Origin: an uncultured Alphaproteobacteria bacterium
GTDB taxonomy: Bacteria; Pseudomonadota; Alphaproteobacteria; HIMB59; GCA-002718135
Reading direction: 5' to 3'
NCBI GenBank assembly: GCA_902541215.1
Contig: CACBPV010000013.1
Location: 1 to 32,849, forward strand
DNA: 32,849 nt
A program made the position numbers and the translations under genes. The notes below the pieces were generated by a model. The model had not been told where the DNA came from. It saw only the letters and a list, made by a program, of their open reading frames with translations, and did not search any database. Of this stretch, positions 9,339-16,785 are shown piece by piece; position 1 is the stretch's first letter; every line of letters starts with the position of its first letter.

Positions 9339-9880
9339 CTTTTTTAAACTTTGAATTAATATTTTTTGATTATGTAGTATTAATTTTAACTGCAGTAATT
9401 GTTGTTTTTAGTTTCTGGAAAGGATTTATTAATTCTATATTAGGGTTATTAACATGGGTTGGATCTGTATTTATAACCATATATAGTTATCAATATCTTT
9501 CAGGTTTTTTAAGTGAACAACTCTTAAATATTAATGTTTTACGAAGATTTGAACAGTTTGTAAGCGTTATAAGTATAATTATTTCAATACCAATAATTTT
9601 CTTAATTAGTTTATTTATATTAAAAAGAATAAGAAAATTTTTAAATAGTGACTTAGATAAACAAATTTTAGGAGTGATATTTGATAAATTTTTTGGAATC
9701 TTATATGGTATTCTATTTTCATATATAATTTATAGTAGTGTATTGTATTTAACTGATAATAATGATGTGGAGATATTGAGAAATTTTTATCTATTTTTTG
9801 TAGAAAATTCAAATATTCTCATGCAAATTTCTGAATATAATAATATTATTATTGAGAGTTATACAAGTACAGATCAATAA
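9335..9880 (+). CDS. CvpA-family membrane protein
   Basis: A 181-residue protein with about four membrane segments (near 10-27, 37-55, 75-97 and 115-138). The N-terminus has the CvpA pattern: an early Asp (D12) in FFDYVVL, then FWKGFINSILGLLTWVGS with the Lys-Gly-Phe turn and tryptophan. CvpA-type proteins are linked to colicin V production and envelope stress in enterobacteria, but their molecular role is not settled. The ATGA overlap with the exporter gene suggests co-expression. In many alphaproteobacteria cvpA precedes purF; here it ends the run, 3 bp from the oppositely oriented der. Confidence 0.75.
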   Translation: MTFLNFELIFFDYVVLILTAVIVVFSFWKGFINSILGLLTWVGSVFITIYSYQYLSGFLSEQLLNINVLRRFEQFVSVISIIISIPIIFLISLFILKRIRKFLNSDLDKQILGVIFDKFFGILYGILFSYIIYSSVLYLTDNNDVEILRNFYLFFVENSNILMQISEYNNIIIESYTSTDQ

Positions 9881-9883
9881 TGA

Positions 9884-11173
9884 TTAATCATAAGGGTTCT
9901 TAGATTTAGAAAATAAAATTTTTAAATTTCTACTTTTAATTTTAAAGAAATTATAAAAATTATTAAGCAAATATCTTTTATATGAATTAGATATTTCTTT
10001 AGAAAAATTTGAAAAAAGTTTTATTGTTAAAGGATTTTTTGAAACCTGAGTGCCATATTTAAATTTAACTTCTTTTCCATTTATTCTTGGGTGAGAATTA
10101 TTTTCAACAACTTGATTTAACCACTTATTAATTTGTGAAGTCGATATATTTTTGTTTATTTCAAAAATAAGTTCACGAATCTTATTTTTTAAAAATAAAA
10201 TATCTTTTTTATTTAGTGTTGAAATTGGTATAATAGTTATATTTTTAGATTGAGAAAATTCATAATTAATATTCTTAATTAATTCATTAATTACTTTCTT
10301 TTTATTTTTTTTAACTAAATCAGTTTTATTAATAATAAATAATAAAATATTTGATTTTTGATAAATCAAATTAAATATTTTTTTAGATTGAGTATCAAAG
10401 CCTTGTTCAATATCAATAAGGAAGATATTTAAATTAATTTCATTGATAATTGATAAGGTTTTTTTGCTGACATAAAAATCAAGACTATTTTTATCAATTT
10501 TATTTTTTTTTATTAAACCTGCAGTATCTTTTATTAAATAGGTGTTGCCTTTAAAATTATAGGAAGAAGAAACAATATCAGTTGTAGTTTTTGGTTGACT
10601 GCTAACAATTGATCTCTCAAATCCCACTAATTTGTTTAATAGAGTACTTTTCCCTACATTTGTTTTGCCAAATAACCCTAAAGAAAAATCGTAATTTATT
10701 AACTTATTATCTTTAACATCATATTCTGATAAAAAATCTAAAAAGAATTGAATGCCTATATTATGTGAACACGAGATAAAATAAACATTCTTGATACCAA
10801 GGTTGTCAATTTTTTTATCTTGTTTAAAATTGTCATCTTTGTTGATAATAACTACTATTTCCTTATTAAATTTTCTTAATTCATTGATCAATTCTTTATC
10901 TATAAAATAATTCTCAGCTTTGTAGTCAATAACATAAACAAAAATATCTATTTTCCTTATTATATTACTAACACTCTTTGTTACTAAACTTTTTTGATTA
11001 ATTATTCCTGGTGTATCATATACGTTAATATTTCTATTTGATCTTAGAGGTGATACGTGCCAATCTCTTGTTGTACCAATTGTATCATGAATTATATTAT
11101 TATTTTTATTTGTAATTAAATTATAAAGTGATGTTTTGCCTACATTTGGCATACCTAAAATTAATATATTCAT
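9884..11173 (-). CDS. der: Ribosome biogenesis GTPase Der (EngA)
   Basis: Tandem GTPase needed for 50S assembly. Domain 1 has GMPNVGKTS (7-15), DTPG (53-56) and NKDD (111-114). Domain 2 has GKTNVGKST (169-177), DTAG (216-219) and NKTD (282-285). A KH-like C-terminal domain follows. At 429 residues it is shorter than E. coli Der (490), chiefly from a reduced inter-domain linker and trimmed loops. Both P-loops deviate from the usual GRPNVGKST: Arg is Met in the first and RP is KT in the second. It follows the bamB-like gene by 1 bp, the yfgM-bamB-der arrangement of proteobacteria. Confidence 0.93.
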   Translation of the reverse strand: MNILILGMPNVGKTSLYNLITNKNNNIIHDTIGTTRDWHVSPLRSNRNINVYDTPGIINQKSLVTKSVSNIIRKIDIFVYVIDYKAENYFIDKELINELRKFNKEIVVIINKDDNFKQDKKIDNLGIKNVYFISCSHNIGIQFFLDFLSEYDVKDNKLINYDFSLGLFGKTNVGKSTLLNKLVGFERSIVSSQPKTTTDIVSSSYNFKGNTYLIKDTAGLIKKNKIDKNSLDFYVSKKTLSIINEINLNIFLIDIEQGFDTQSKKIFNLIYQKSNILLFIINKTDLVKKNKKKVINELIKNINYEFSQSKNITIIPISTLNKKDILFLKNKIRELIFEINKNISTSQINKWLNQVVENNSHPRINGKEVKFKYGTQVSKNPLTIKLFSNFSKEISNSYKRYLLNNFYNFFKIKSRNLKILFSKSKNPYD

Positions 11174-11174
11174 T

Positions 11175-12419
11175 TTAATAAATGTAAGTAATACCTTTTT
11201 CAGTACTTATTAAAATTTTATTTTGATAATTATAAACTTTATTAATATTTTTAATTTTTAGATTTATCATTTCTTTAATTTCAAGATTTTGATCAAAAAT
11301 AATTATTTCACCATTGTCTGTAAATAAATGCATATTTTTATTTATGATTAAAGAATTTATTATTTTTGATTTTTTATTTAATATTTTTTTTATATTAATT
11401 CTTGAAAATAAATTTCCATTCTTAATATTATAGAATTCAATAAAATTTTCATTTTTAGAAATTAGTGAATTATTAAACAATATAGCTGAAGATGAATTTT
11501 TTATTACAAAATCAACTAATACAAACTTTTCTTTATTAATGTCATAAGTATGAAAAATGTTTTCGTTATCAAAATAGACTAAAAAATTTTTATAAATGTG
11601 TATTTGATCTTTTAAATTATTAAGTGAGTTATTAAGATCAATATTATCAAAATTTAATATATGTTCCTCAAACAAATAAGTGTCTAAAGAATTAAATTCA
11701 CTATTAGGGAGTATAAAAAATATAATATTAAAATAATTTTCAATCCTACCTCCAGATGATTGAATTATATTGCTTGATTTAAAATCTTTCTCATAAATTA
11801 TATCTCCACTTAAAATTGATAAGAAAAATATATTTTCTGGATATAATATTATTAGATAATCATTAAATATTTTGACTGGTGTATTTAATAAATCTTCATT
11901 TTTAAATAACCAAATAACTTGTCCTGATTTGTTAATTCTAACTACTTCTCCTGATTTAAAAGCAATAATAAAATCATTATTATAAAGAGAAAAAGATATA
12001 GGTACTTTTTTTTCTTGATCTAAATCAATATTAATTCTTTCAAGCAACTTTCCATTATTTAAATCAAACTTTAGAAGTTCCCCATCTTTATTGAATGAGT
12101 AAACACTTTCATCGAGGTATATGACATTTATCGGTTCATTATTGTTATATTTTGCTTCATAGTTATTAATTTTTAATATAATTTGATCTTTATCTAAAAA
12201 ATTATAGTCAGATGCTTTGTATGTATAGTTATCAATTACGTTATCTGCATATTGTTCAAAATAATTAAAATCTAAAAAATCTTCTGTTTCTAATTGAGAG
12301 GTATAATCTTGAAAATCTATATTTTCATTATTTCTTAATGATGAAATCGTATCCTGACATGAAATAATAAATATGAAAGATAAATATAGCGATATTTTAC
12401 TTATAAAGCTGAAACTCAT
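11175..12419 (-). CDS. bamB: BamB-like outer-membrane assembly lipoprotein (PQQ-type beta-propeller)
   Basis: BamB is the beta-propeller lipoprotein of the BAM complex that inserts outer-membrane proteins. The 414-residue product has a lipoprotein signal peptide ending FIFIISC with C21 as the lipidated residue. It then has repeated blades with patterns such as NGKLLERINID, SGQVIWLFKNEDLL and SGDIIYEKDF, where hydrophobic strands alternate with Gly-Asp turns. Sequence conservation is low, as is usual for BamB. The call leans on the lipobox, the propeller repeats and the position between a YfgM-like gene and der. The start overlaps the upstream gene by 23 bp. Confidence 0.8.
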   Translation of the reverse strand: MSFSFISKISLYLSFIFIISCQDTISSLRNNENIDFQDYTSQLETEDFLDFNYFEQYADNVIDNYTYKASDYNFLDKDQIILKINNYEAKYNNNEPINVIYLDESVYSFNKDGELLKFDLNNGKLLERINIDLDQEKKVPISFSLYNNDFIIAFKSGEVVRINKSGQVIWLFKNEDLLNTPVKIFNDYLIILYPENIFFLSILSGDIIYEKDFKSSNIIQSSGGRIENYFNIIFFILPNSEFNSLDTYLFEEHILNFDNIDLNNSLNNLKDQIHIYKNFLVYFDNENIFHTYDINKEKFVLVDFVIKNSSSAILFNNSLISKNENFIEFYNIKNGNLFSRINIKKILNKKSKIINSLIINKNMHLFTDNGEIIIFDQNLEIKEMINLKIKNINKVYNYQNKILISTEKGITYIY

Positions 12420-13062
12420 GAATCTTTTTCACTCTTTCTTTTATAGAGGCAGAAACTAAACTTGAATTAAATATTTCATTATATTTATCCAATACTTTTA
12501 AATTATTATTATATTCAGATTTATTTAAATCAATTTCTGTAACGATTAATAAATATTCTAATTCTTTTTTTATTGAAAAAAAACCATCCAACTTGTCACT
12601 AATATTATTTATATAAATTGATATATCATTTAAATAATTACTTGTGTTGTCTTCATAAGATGCGTTAATCATTGTATATGAAGCATTTGCAGCGATAGAG
12701 GATTTATATAGGTCATCTAAATTTGATGAAGCAATTAATTCTTTATACAATTCGTTAGAGTAACTAAAGTTTTTATTTTCATTATTTTGCTGAATTAATT
12801 TTAATTTTGATAAAATAGAGAAAATATTATCATCATCAATTAATTTTTCTAAACTACTTAAATCATTTTGATTTTCTTTGATAATATTAAAAAAACTTAT
12901 ACTGGAGTTTTTAATACCTTGAATTTTAAAATAATTAAAAGATTGGAAACCAGCAAATAGAATTAGCAAAATTACTAATGAAATTATTATTTGTTTGTAG
13001 TTTGTAAAAATAAAATTTTGTATTTTTTTTAATAAACTATTATTTTTATTCTCCTCACTCAT
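12397..13062 (-). CDS. YfgM-like membrane-anchored TPR-type protein
   Basis: A 221-residue protein with a short cytosolic N-terminus, one membrane helix (about 24-42) and a periplasmic helical region of TPR character with paired helices around 90-140. E. coli YfgM is such a protein, associates with the Sec translocon and the chaperone PpiD, and is encoded directly before bamB. Gene order and topology support the call; residue-level similarity is weak by eye. The 3' end overlaps bamB by 23 bp. The start lies 1 bp after the stop of the thioredoxin-family gene. Confidence 0.7.
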   Translation of the reverse strand: MSEENKNNSLLKKIQNFIFTNYKQIIISLVILLILFAGFQSFNYFKIQGIKNSSISFFNIIKENQNDLSSLEKLIDDDNIFSILSKLKLIQQNNENKNFSYSNELYKELIASSNLDDLYKSSIAANASYTMINASYEDNTSNYLNDISIYINNISDKLDGFFSIKKELEYLLIVTEIDLNKSEYNNNLKVLDKYNEIFNSSLVSASIKERVKKIHEFQLYK

Positions 13063-13063
13063 A

Positions 13064-13615
13064 CTATTTCCACTTTATTGAACAACCAATACTATTCATT
13101 TGATTAGTTGGGCCTACTCCCTCATTTTTAATTTTAATCATTGCATTAAAGAGATCTCTTTGAATGTTTGAATTTTGATTAGCATTCATTACACCTGAAT
13201 CTATTCTACCTCTATATTTTAATTTAAGTTCTTTATCGAAACCAAAAAAGTCTGGAGTACAAACAGCATTATAATTTTTTGCTACTTCCTGTGTTTCATC
13301 GTAAAGATATGGAAAATTAAAATTATATTTATCAGAAAAAATTTTCATATTATCAAATGAATCATCGGGATAGTTAATTACGTCATTAGACATAATGGCA
13401 ATTGTATTAATTGAGTGCTCTAGTAACTCATCAGCATCTTTTTTTAATCTACTTGCAATTGCTTTAACATATGGACAATGATTACATATAAATACAATAA
13501 CAGTACCATTTAATCCTTTTGCATTATCTAAAGAAACCATTGCATCATCAATATTTTTAAGATTAAATGATGGCGCTAATACATCTAAATTATCATTTGG
13601 GGCATTTACAGGCAT
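13064..13615 (-). CDS. Thioredoxin-family (AhpC/TSA-like) redox protein
   Basis: A 183-residue cytosolic thioredoxin-fold protein of the group with a CNHCPYVK active site (C44 and C47). Two further conserved cysteines are C119 in VCTPDFFGFD and C178 in the SIGCSIKWK tail. YLYDETQEVAKNY is also characteristic of this family. No signal peptide is seen. The exact substrate of this family is not known to me; the two cysteine pairs suggest thiol-disulfide or peroxide chemistry. It starts only 24 bp from the divergent DUF2794 gene and appears to lead the yfgM-bamB-der run. Confidence 0.82.
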   Translation of the reverse strand: MPVNAPNDNLDVLAPSFNLKNIDDAMVSLDNAKGLNGTVIVFICNHCPYVKAIASRLKKDADELLEHSINTIAIMSNDVINYPDDSFDNMKIFSDKYNFNFPYLYDETQEVAKNYNAVCTPDFFGFDKELKLKYRGRIDSGVMNANQNSNIQRDLFNAMIKIKNEGVGPTNQMNSIGCSIKWK

Positions 13616-13639
13616 AGAATTTTGTTATATTCTTAATTC

Positions 13640-13969
13640 ATGGGCTTAGTATCATCTAGTGCTTCAACTAACAATCACAATCTCTACTTTTCCAAAGATG
13701 AGCTAGCCAAAATCCTAAATCTTTATTCTAAAGGAGTTTCTAATGGAGAATGGAAAGATTATGCGATTAATTTTAATAAAAATAATGCATTTTTTTATAT
13801 ATTTAAACATAGTCTAGCAGCACCAGAATGCGTTCTAAATAAATCACTAGAAAGAAAAAAAAGGAAAATTTTTTATAATTTAAAATCAAAAAATCAAAAC
13901 AAGAAATTTGAAAGTTTAGATGCACTAATATCATCTTTAAATCGAAATATTTTTAAGTTAGTAAATTAA
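13640..13969 (+). CDS. DUF2794 protein
   Basis: A 109-residue soluble protein matching the alphaproteobacterial DUF2794 family in its core: FSKDELAKILNLYSKGVSNGEWKDYAI, then F-KNNAFFYIFKHSLAAPE. The region after residue 75 is lysine- and asparagine-rich. Function is unknown; no catalytic motif or membrane segment is visible. It stands alone on the plus strand between two minus-strand operons, 24 bp from the divergent thioredoxin-family gene and 54 bp from the convergent ABC permease gene. Any promoter must therefore lie at least partly inside the thioredoxin-family gene. Confidence 0.8.
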   Translation: MGLVSSSASTNNHNLYFSKDELAKILNLYSKGVSNGEWKDYAINFNKNNAFFYIFKHSLAAPECVLNKSLERKKRKIFYNLKSKNQNKKFESLDALISSLNRNIFKLVN

Positions 13970-13985
13970 ATATTAACAATTTTAC

Positions 13986-14005
13986 TTAATAATTTGTATT
14001 ATTAA
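13986..14005. terminator. Weak AT-only hairpin between convergent genes
   Basis: TTAATAAT and ATTATTAA flank a TTGT loop in the 54-bp gap between the DUF2794 gene and the permease gene. An 8-bp all-A/T stem with no clear U-tract is weak evidence; such palindromes arise by chance in AT-rich DNA. Confidence 0.2.
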
Positions 14006-14023
14006 ACTACATCTTTCTACAAT

Positions 14024-14782
14024 TTATTTTCGAATGGCCCAACCAGCAAAAATATTTTCAAGATAAACTACAATATAATATAAAAATATTCCCATAACAG
14101 CCAATGTAATCAATACTGCAAACATTAAAGGATAATCTGCGCTAATTTTTCCACTATCAAATAAATGTCCTAATCCTTTTCCATGTGGTTCAATAATTTC
14201 CATTAAATTAGTTCCAATAAATGCTAGTGTTGTTGATACTTTTAATGCTCCAAAAAATTCTGGTAATGTTTTTGGTAAAGCAATTTTATAAAAAATCTCA
14301 AATTTATTTGCACCTAAAGATAAAAGTATATCTTCATATTCTCTTTCCAATGTTGACAACCCAATTGAAATTGAAACACATATGGGAAAAAACGAAATAA
14401 GAATTACAATTATAATTGTATTCATATTGTGCATACCGACAAATATTAATGCAATTACTGGGACTACTGTTGCTTTAGGAATGGCATTAAAACCAACAAG
14501 GATTGGGTATAAGCCTATTCTAATAGTTTTTGAAAACCCCATCAAAATACCTAGACTTAATCCTACCAAAACAGATAATATTAATCCTACAACCGTTCTC
14601 CAAAAAGTTTCCCAACCGTAGATTAAAAAGAGATGTTTAAATTTCCAAAATGCTGGCCATAAATCTGAAGGAGATGCCATTTTATAATTTGGCCAATTAT
14701 TATACCAAACCAACAATTCCCATAACAAACAAAAAATTATAAGACTAAATAAAGGTATAATAAAATTATTGATTCTAATCAT
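14024..14782 (-). CDS. ABC transporter permease, NitT/TauT (SsuC) type
   Basis: A 252-residue inner-membrane permease with about six helices, of the BPD_transp_1 family. The EAA loop that contacts the ATPase is at about 152-180 (LLSLGANKFEIFYKIALP). It forms the channel of an importer with the two upstream genes. It overlaps the ATPase gene by 8 bp, so the subunits are translationally coupled. Relatives import nitrate, taurine, alkanesulfonates or thiamine precursors; the permease sequence does not decide among these. Confidence 0.9.
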   Translation of the reverse strand: MIRINNFIIPLFSLIIFCLLWELLVWYNNWPNYKMASPSDLWPAFWKFKHLFLIYGWETFWRTVVGLILSVLVGLSLGILMGFSKTIRIGLYPILVGFNAIPKATVVPVIALIFVGMHNMNTIIIVILISFFPICVSISIGLSTLEREYEDILLSLGANKFEIFYKIALPKTLPEFFGALKVSTTLAFIGTNLMEIIEPHGKGLGHLFDSGKISADYPLMFAVLITLAVMGIFLYYIVVYLENIFAGWAIRK

Positions 14783-15548
14783 TTTTATTCTGAGCTATTT
14801 CGATTTGATTTCTAAGTGTTGCAAGTAATTGTGAAACTTCTGATGAATATAAATCAGAGATTTTTTTTTCTTCATTAAAATTAGTTTTGACGTCGTATTG
14901 TAATGATGCTGGTCTTCCAGATAAAACAATTACTTGATCAGCTAAATAAACAGCTTCTCTTAAATCATGAGTTATTAAAATACATGTGAAGTCTCTTTCT
15001 TTTTTTAATTTGTGCATAACGTCCCACAAATCTTCTTTTGTAAATGCATCTAGAGCTGCAAAAGGCTCATCTAAAATTAAAACCTCTGGACTATGAACTA
15101 AAGATCTACAAAGTGAAACTCTTTGTTTCATCCCACCAGATAACTCAGATGGTAAATTATTTTCAAATTCTTCTAATCCCACTAACTTAAGTAGTTCTAA
15201 TGCATTCGATCTCTTTTGATTATAAGTCATATTTTTTGATACTATCTCAAGTGGAAGAATTATATTTTTAATTACATTTCTCCATTCTAACAAAACTGGA
15301 TTTTGAAAAGCCATTCCTACAGTAGAAAGTGGGGATGTAATTTTTTTATTTGAAATAAAAATACTACCTTTAGTTGGTTTAATTAATCCACTGACTAATC
15401 TGGTTATTGTAGATTTTCCACAACCTGAAGGTCCAACTATAGCAGTAAAACCTTTTCTTTTAATTGATAGGGAAAGATCCTTTAAAACGGGAAGCATACC
15501 TTGTTTAGTTTCATATTGATGAGAAACCTTTTCAATATTGATATGCAT
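14775..15548 (-). CDS. ABC transporter ATP-binding protein, NitT/TauT (SsuB) type
   Basis: A 257-residue ATPase with all motifs intact: Walker A GPSGCGKST at 39-47, Q-loop near Q82, signature LSGGM at 136-140, Walker B VLILDEP at 156-162 and the switch histidine H194 in ITHD. It powers uptake through the permease encoded directly downstream. No Shine-Dalgarno is visible before the ATG. The gene follows the binding-protein gene after 50 bp, in which an 11-bp-stem hairpin lies 15 nt ahead of the start. Confidence 0.93.
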   Translation of the reverse strand: MHINIEKVSHQYETKQGMLPVLKDLSLSIKRKGFTAIVGPSGCGKSTITRLVSGLIKPTKGSIFISNKKITSPLSTVGMAFQNPVLLEWRNVIKNIILPLEIVSKNMTYNQKRSNALELLKLVGLEEFENNLPSELSGGMKQRVSLCRSLVHSPEVLILDEPFAALDAFTKEDLWDVMHKLKKERDFTCILITHDLREAVYLADQVIVLSGRPASLQYDVKTNFNEEKKISDLYSSEVSQLLATLRNQIEIAQNKND

Positions 15549-15563
15549 AAGTTATGATTAGTA

Positions 15564-15590
15564 TATGGGGTAGAAATAGTCTACCCCATA
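15564..15590 (-). promoter_or_regulatory. Intercistronic stem-loop between binding-protein and ATPase genes
   Basis: TATGGGGTAGA and its exact complement enclose a five-base loop. The stem is 11 bp with a GGGG/CCCC core, strikingly GC-rich for this DNA. It starts 8 nt after the binding-protein stop codon. On the transcribed minus strand the T-run precedes the stem and none follows, so it does not look like an intrinsic terminator. A role in protecting the 3' end of the binding-protein message, or in partial termination, would fit a transporter that needs excess binding protein. Confidence 0.7.
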
Positions 15591-15598
15591 AAAAAATA

Positions 15599-16576
15599 TT
15601 AAGGTAAATATTTATCAGTAAAAAATGATGAAATCTTTGGATCAGATGAGAATTCGTATGTTTCTGCTAACTGTCCTAAAGCTTTTTCCATTCTTGCAAT
15701 GTCAATATTACCCATACCGTTTTCTTTTACATAATCAGTATTAACATTTCCTTCTATTGCAAGTATCAATCTTCTTGTCTCTAAAGCTAAATCAGCAGCT
15801 GGATTTCTTTCAACCATACTCTTCACCGCGTCTTCAGGATTTTTCATAGCATCAGCCCATCCTTTGGATACAGCTTTTAAAAAACCTTTAACTATTTCAG
15901 GATTTGCATCTGCATAATCAGTGTTAACTATTATGGCATTACCATACAATTCTAATCCATAGTTTGCCATCAACATAATTGATATGTCATCCTCAGGAAC
16001 ACCAAGACGAACTAAATTTAAAAACATTGAAAATGAAAACCCTGTTATAGCATCAACGTTTTTTTCAGCTAACATCGGTTCTCTTGTTGGGAAACCTACT
16101 GGCTCCACTGTTATATTATCAACATTAATATTATTTGCAGAAGCAAATGGTGGGAATTGGGCCCATGCACCATCAGGTGGTGGCGCACCAAGAATTTTTC
16201 CCTCTAAATCAGATGGAGTTGTAACACCAAGACTTTTTCTTCCAGCAATTGCAAATGGAGGTTTGTCATAAACCATCATAACTGCCATAACTGGCGCTCC
16301 AGGATTTTGATCTAAAAATTTGATTAAACTGTTTATATCTGCAAAACCTATAGGAAAAGCTCCTGTAGCAACCTTTGGAATAGCATCTAAGGATCCTTTA
16401 CCTGCAGATATTTCTACTTCTAAATGTTCTTTATCAAAATAACCTTTATCTATTGCATAGAAGTAAGGTGCACTTGGTCCTTCAAATTTCCAATCTAAAG
16501 CAAAAGATATTTTAGTATCAGCGAAACTACTAAAGGATATGAATATTGAAGTAATAAATATTAAAAATATTTTCAT
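15599..16576 (-). CDS. ABC transporter substrate-binding protein, NMT1/THI5-like
   Basis: A 325-residue periplasmic binding protein. A signal peptide covers residues 1-19 (MKIFLIFITSIFISFSSFA, cleavage before DT). The mature N-terminus ISFALDWKFEGPSAPYFYAI is the NMT1/THI5-like pattern. The binding loop LGAPPPDGAWAQFPPF lies where these proteins contact the ligand. It is the first gene of the importer operon and has the only perfect AGGAGGT noticed in the window, 8 bp before ATG. Family members bind taurine, sulfonates, pyrimidines or riboflavin; the ligand here cannot be assigned from the sequence. Confidence 0.88.
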   Translation of the reverse strand: MKIFLIFITSIFISFSSFADTKISFALDWKFEGPSAPYFYAIDKGYFDKEHLEVEISAGKGSLDAIPKVATGAFPIGFADINSLIKFLDQNPGAPVMAVMMVYDKPPFAIAGRKSLGVTTPSDLEGKILGAPPPDGAWAQFPPFASANNINVDNITVEPVGFPTREPMLAEKNVDAITGFSFSMFLNLVRLGVPEDDISIMLMANYGLELYGNAIIVNTDYADANPEIVKGFLKAVSKGWADAMKNPEDAVKSMVERNPAADLALETRRLILAIEGNVNTDYVKENGMGNIDIARMEKALGQLAETYEFSSDPKISSFFTDKYLP

Positions 16577-16584
16577 TTGATTTT

Positions 16585-16591
16585 ACCTCCT
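16585..16591 (-). promoter_or_regulatory. Perfect Shine-Dalgarno of the binding-protein gene
   Basis: The minus strand reads AGGAGGT eight bases before the ATG at 16576. It is the strongest ribosome-binding site seen in the window and supports this start. Confidence 0.8.
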
Positions 16592-16643
16592 AATTAAGTA
16601 TTAAGGTTAGATTAAATGACTATTTTTAAATAATACGATAATA

Positions 16644-16667
16644 GCATTTTAATAATACTTATAATGC
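16644..16667. promoter_or_regulatory. Candidate operator palindrome upstream of the ABC importer
   Basis: GCATTTTAAT and CTTATAATGC form 10-base arms with eight matches around a four-base centre, about 70 bp before the binding-protein start. Size and position suit a dimeric repressor, but AT-rich DNA makes chance palindromes common and no regulator gene is nearby. Confidence 0.25.
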
Positions 16668-16785
16668 ATATCTAATATTTTTGTTAGTTTCTGGATTTTA
16701 TAATGACAACAGAAGAGCAATCAAAAATTTTATTTAAGAAAAATCACTTAAATCTATAAAAAACAAAGCATAATAAATCTTAAAA

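Larger units (their letters stand above)
16577..16785 (-). other. 209-bp regulatory gap upstream of the ABC importer
   Basis: One of the two largest gaps. It contains the AGGAGGT site, an imperfect 24-bp palindrome at 16644-16667 and a direct repeat AATAATAC (16629-16636 and 16651-16658). I see no riboswitch-like conserved core and no clear TTGACA-type promoter. An 18-codon plus-strand frame (16703-16759) has no recognisable product. Confidence 0.4.

Noticed and set aside
15564..15590. Reading the ABC intercistronic hairpin as an intrinsic terminator
   Set aside because: On the transcribed strand the T-run precedes the stem and no U-tract follows; on the other strand an A-run follows. Neither orientation fits.
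15984..16271. 95-residue plus-strand open frame inside the binding-protein gene
   Set aside because: Antisense shadow of a clear periplasmic binding protein with signal peptide and ribosome-binding site.
16703..16759. 18-codon plus-strand frame in the gap upstream of the ABC importer
   Set aside because: No ribosome-binding site, no recognisable product, and short open frames are expected by chance in this DNA.
16577..16785. Riboswitch (for example TPP or FMN) upstream of the NMT1/THI5-like importer
   Set aside because: No conserved riboswitch core such as the CUGAGA of TPP aptamers was found on the transcribed strand.
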